Shown piece after piece: positions 60,776 through 64,000 of a stretch of DNA of 64,000 nt. The position numbers were made by a program, and so were the translations under genes. Within the stretch, counting starts at the first letter, position 1; every line of letters begins with the position of its first letter. This DNA comes from Rhodospirillales bacterium (GTDB taxonomy: Bacteria > Pseudomonadota > Alphaproteobacteria > Rhodospirillales > Defluviicoccaceae), in the NCBI GenBank assembly GCA_016710335.1, contig JADJXQ010000008.1:62001-126000 (forward strand), in the 5' to 3' direction. Under the pieces are notes generated by a model. The model did not search any database. It saw only the letters and a program-made list of their open reading frames with translations, and was not told the DNA's origin.

Positions 60776-63700
60776 TTACGAAGCCGCGGCCGCGGATTGG
60801 GGAGCGGGCGCCGCCGCGTCGGGAGCGGTTGGATCCGGTGCCAACCGCGGCGGCGGCGCCGCGGCGTCCTGATCCCGATTCGACGGCGGCAGCAGGGTTT
60901 GCTGCTCCTCGCCGGCGCTGGCCCGCATCAGCCATTCGCGGGCGCGGGCCAGATCCCCGTGCTCACCCTCCTCCAGCCGCGCCATCAGGCGGCACACTCG
61001 TGGCGGCGCCTTGTCGTCCGCCACCGGCTCCAACTGCGCCCGGGCGTCACTCCATTGCTTTGCCTCCAGCGCGGCAGTCGCGATCAGGAGGCGGCTTTCG
61101 AGGTGCTGGGGCCTCCGCGCCGCCAGCCGTTTGGCGGCGGCCAGCCATGCATCCGCGCTGTCGGCTTGGCGCGCCTTGCGATATCGGTCGGCCAATACGG
61201 GATCCGGATGGTCTTGCCACGCGCCCTCCAGGACCTTGGCGGCCTTGCCCTGGCGACCCTCGGCCATGAGCAGGTCTACCCAGCGCAATGCCGCGGACGA
61301 CAGAGATGGATCCATTTGATAGGCCTTGCGCGCCAACTTTATTGCTTCCGGGCCGCTTGCCTGTTGGCTCAATTGATAATGGATCTCGGCGTGCTGCCGC
61401 TCGGCCACTTCCGGAGGGATCAGCTTGAGGCGACGCGACTCGTTGAGGGTGATCTGCGCGTCGTGCCAGCGGCCGGTGCGCTTCTGCAGATCATACAAGG
61501 TCTTGACCACCCACTCGCTGCGCGGATTGAGGCGATAGGCGCGACGCGCCAGCTTCAGCGACTCGTCCCAGTCCTCGCGCCGCATGGCTTGGCTCAACAG
61601 TCCGCGAACGCCAAGGAATTCTGTGTCGCGGCGCTCCGTCATCGCGGCGAAGTAGCGACCCGCGGCCTGCTCGTCACCTTCCAACTGCGCCGCCTGCGCC
61701 GACAGCAGCAAGGTCAGAGACGCATCCTCGATGCGCGCGCTCGCCCGCTGCGCCTGCCGATGGGCGGCGCTGGCATCGCCGGCGGCCACGGCGACCAGAC
61801 CGCGGCTGAGGGCCTTCTCACCCTTGCGGCGTCGCCGCGCCTGGTGACTGCGCCACAACCGCCGCGGCATCCGCATCAGCGACCACCAGATGCGGTACAG
61901 AAGGGCCGCGACGATCACCAACAGGATGATGAACGCCAAGACGACGGAGACCGAAGTCTCGACCTGATAGCCCATCCACTCGAACGAAGCTGTTCCGGGG
62001 TTGCCTACGAGCCACCACGCCAGCAAGGCGATGGCGCCGATGATAATAAAAGCAAGGATCCAGCGGATCATCGTCTCAGCCCCCGTTGTCGACAGCAGCG
62101 AGATGACGCGCACCTGCACGCGCTCCATGACGTCGCCCGCGGTCACCCGCGCCCGTGCATCGGCTATCCACTCCGCCGCGGCCTCGCCGGGCGCCCCCTG
62201 CAGCCCCTCCAGCGCCGTGACAGCGCCCTTGAGATCGCCCTCCGTTAGGCTTCGCTCGGCACGGGACAAGACGGCGTCGACGCCGCCCCCCTGCGCGGCG
62301 GCCTCGCCGGTGCGGCGGATGGAAACCAGCGATTGCAGGCGGTTCATCACCCGCGATTGCCACCCGTCGTCCTCCACGCGCGTGTCCGCCCGAACCACGG
62401 CCTCCGAAACATCGGAGAACCGGCGGTAGAGGTCGGCGGCGGTGGGAATACCGCTGTCAGCGTAAGGCTCCAGCGCCGCCAGAGCCTCACCCAACTCGGC
62501 GTCGTCGGGCACCGCCTGCTTCAGCGCTTCCAGTTCATCCGCGAACGGATTCGATCCATCGAGCGCTTGATTGAGTCCGCTCAAAGCGACCGCCGTGGCG
62601 GTGGCGCGGGCGGCCTTCTGTTCGGCTTCGCGGGAAGACGCTTCCAGCGCTGCCAATCGCTGCTCGAGAGCGGGAACCCCCTGAAGCCGCTGCTCGACCC
62701 CTTGCATCTCCTTCTGCAGACCCTCGATGACACCGACCTGCTCCACGAGGACAGTTGTCTGGGATACTTGCGATTCCAGCTGATCGAGCCGGCCCGACAC
62801 CTCCGGCGACAGCGTCGCGTGCTGCTGCTGCGCCGCCTCGGCGGCCGAGCGCACCGCGTTCAGTTCGCTCTCAAGCGAACCGAGACGGTCGGTGACGCTG
62901 GAGACCAGTCGCGCCAAGTCTTGGGCTTCGGCCTGCAAAGCTGCCAGCTCCTCACCGGACTGGCCGAGGGTTTCGGCAGCGGCGCGCTCCGCAATCGCCT
63001 GTTCGAGCGAATTGATCCGGCTCGCGAGCGCGTCGAGTTGCGGAAGCGCCTCGGTTGCCGACATGCCCCGTTGCTGCTCCACGCTGCCCGTTTCCGGCTC
63101 CTGGGTAACCTCATCGGACGCAGGCTCCTGTTGCGGAGCGGACTGGCCGGCTTCAGCCGACGGCGCCGCGCCGGCCTGCTCCGCGGCAGCCTGCTCCGCG
63201 GCCGCCTGTTCCGCAGCGTCCTGCTCCTCCGCCGCCTGTTCCGTCGGCGTCTGGTCGGCGGGCGCCGGCGCGCCGACAGTATCCGCCGCTTGCTCAGCCG
63301 GCGCCTGTTGCGTCTCTTCCGGCGAAGCGACCTGTTGTGAGTCGGTTGGCTCCCGGGATGGTTCAACGGCCGGCGATGGTTCTGCGTCTGCGGTCGATGC
63401 AGGAGGCGCTGGCTCGTCCGCGGGCGGTACGCCCGGTTCCGGCGGCGCCTCGCGGCCGAACGTCGTGGGTGCGGCCGGTGCTTCAGCGGGTTCGGCGGGA
63501 GGAGCCTCCTCGCTGGTGGTGGTCGACCCGGTCAAGCCGGCGACGCTACCGCTGATGGACGCGTGGAGATCGTTCGCTTGGTTGCGAAGATCGGGAGGCA
63601 GCGCCGCCTGCCACCGTGGGAACGTAAGGTATGCGCCGACGGCAACGACCAGAAGAACGACCAACAACCAGAAAAGCGTGCCGAGGCAACCGCGTCCCTT

Positions 63701-64000
63701 CTTCGTCGGCGGCGACCCCCGCTCGTTCGTCGGCGGCGACCCCCGCTCGGGCCCGGCCGGAGCGCCCGAGGACGCAGCGCCTCCATCCGGCTGCGTGTCC
63801 TCGGGAGGTCGAACGGCAGCACGCTCGCGTCTAGCGGAGCCCGCCGAACCTCCGGCGGCCGCCGCCGCACCGCCCTTGGTGGACGGCACACGTGTGGTCG
63901 TGACCGGCTTGCGAACAACCGGATCGTCGCCTCCGACCTGTTTCGAAGCATCCGCTGCCGCCCTATCCTCAACAGGCGGCACGTCACCCGGTGCCACGGG
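60776..64000 (-). CDS. hemY: Mic60-like/HemY fused open frame, right-edge partial
   Basis: A single open frame of more than 1070 codons continues beyond the right edge. The upstream part (64000 to about 62072) is Pro/Ala/Glu-rich, with one membrane helix (LFWLLVVLLVVAVGAYLTF), a long coiled coil (RINSLEQAIAERAA...) and a C-terminal RVQVRVISLLST module as in bacterial Mic60-like (COG4223) proteins. The downstream part begins at MIRWILAF (ATG at 62071) and is HemY: two membrane segments and TPR repeats (KLARRAYRLNPRSEWV) over about 431 residues. These are normally two adjacent genes; here no stop lies between them. Whether the product is one protein or starts afresh at the inner ATG is unclear. 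Confidence 0.8.
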   Translation of the reverse strand, partial: PVAPGDVPPVEDRAAADASKQVGGDDPVVRKPVTTTRVPSTKGGAAAAAGGSAGSARRERAAVRPPEDTQPDGGAASSGAPAGPERGSPPTNERGSPPTKKGRGCLGTLFWLLVVLLVVAVGAYLTFPRWQAALPPDLRNQANDLHASISGSVAGLTGSTTTSEEAPPAEPAEAPAAPTTFGREAPPEPGVPPADEPAPPASTADAEPSPAVEPSREPTDSQQVASPEETQQAPAEQAADTVGAPAPADQTPTEQAAEEQDAAEQAAAEQAAAEQAGAAPSAEAGQSAPQQEPASDEVTQEPETGSVEQQRGMSATEALPQLDALASRINSLEQAIAERAAAETLGQSGEELAALQAEAQDLARLVSSVTDRLGSLESELNAVRSAAEAAQQQHATLSPEVSGRLDQLESQVSQTTVLVEQVGVIEGLQKEMQGVEQRLQGVPALEQRLAALEASSREAEQKAARATATAVALSGLNQALDGSNPFADELEALKQAVPDDAELGEALAALEPYADSGIPTAADLYRRFSDVSEAVVRADTRVEDDGWQSRVMNRLQSLVSIRRTGEAAAQGGGVDAVLSRAERSLTEGDLKGAVTALEGLQGAPGEAAAEWIADARARVTAGDVMERVQVRVISLLSTTGAETMIRWILAFIIIGAIALLAWWLVGNPGTASFEWMGYQVETSVSVVLAFIILLVIVAALLYRIWWSLMRMPRRLWRSHQARRRRKGEKALSRGLVAVAAGDASAAHRQAQRASARIEDASLTLLLSAQAAQLEGDEQAAGRYFAAMTERRDTEFLGVRGLLSQAMRREDWDESLKLARRAYRLNPRSEWVVKTLYDLQKRTGRWHDAQITLNESRRLKLIPPEVAERQHAEIHYQLSQQASGPEAIKLARKAYQMDPSLSSAALRWVDLLMAEGRQGKAAKVLEGAWQDHPDPVLADRYRKARQADSADAWLAAAKRLAARRPQHLESRLLIATAALEAKQWSDARAQLEPVADDKAPPRVCRLMARLEEGEHGDLARAREWLMRASAGEEQQTLLPPSNRDQDAAAPPPRLAPDPTAPDAAAPAPQSAAAAS

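Overview
The window is GC-rich, gene-dense DNA from a motile alphaproteobacterium. The best guess is a Rhodospirillales-like lineage; this is inferred from gene content and was not tested. The evidence is a CtrA response regulator, a DUF1153/SciP-type protein, FlbD, the FlbT/FlaF flagellin regulators, a short FlgJ without a muramidase domain, and a Mic60-like/HemY pair. No rRNA, tRNA, CRISPR array, prophage or insertion sequence was recognised.

Layout. 1-3.1 kb: the tail of an unknown gene, a TPR/O-GlcNAc-transferase-like (SPINDLY) protein, a secreted beta-helix-like protein and a 57-residue protein. 3.4-10 kb (minus strand): chemotaxis operon cheA-cheB-cheR followed by a HerA-type ATPase; cheA as read is frameshifted. 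10.2-12.9 kb: pepA, holC and an exported msrB. 13-16.2 kb: a decayed accessory patch with a secreted small protein, a broken TumE/TumA toxin-antitoxin pair, a membrane protein containing a 53-unit hexanucleotide repeat, and the last 52 codons of an hslU gene. 16.3-21 kb: a complete branched-chain amino-acid/amide-type ABC importer (two ATPases, binding protein, two permeases).

21-57 kb is a flagellar region in several units. A second hook protein (flgE2) is divergent from flgI-flgJ-flgN-flgK-flgL, with a sigma-54-like promoter facing each way. A minus-strand block runs flagellin, then flbT-flaF, a TPR glycosyltransferase, the motility accessory factor Maf, pseB-pseF-pseG, a methyltransferase, a WbqC protein and a second flaF; this looks like a flagellin glycosylation and secretion-control island. 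Next come fliK-flgD-flgE (another sigma-54-like promoter), a SciP-like gene, fliF-fliG-fliH-fliN-motA-flbD, flhA-flhF-flhG, and fliI-fliJ on the opposite strand.

57-64 kb: ctrA with a CtrA-like box upstream, a trypsin-like exported protease, a MidA/NDUFAF7 methyltransferase, lgt, and a single open frame joining a Mic60-like protein to HemY that runs off the right edge.

The likely regulatory logic, inferred from sites and known families, is CtrA (modulated by a SciP-like protein) acting on early flagellar genes such as fliF. FlbD with sigma-54 would then act on flgE2, flgI-L and fliK-flgD-flgE, and FlbT/FlaF on flagellin. The points most worth a second look are the hexanucleotide-repeat membrane protein, the incomplete Pse/Maf glycosylation island with two FlaF copies, the decayed TumE/TumA and hslU remnants, the cheA frameshift, and the Mic60-HemY fusion.
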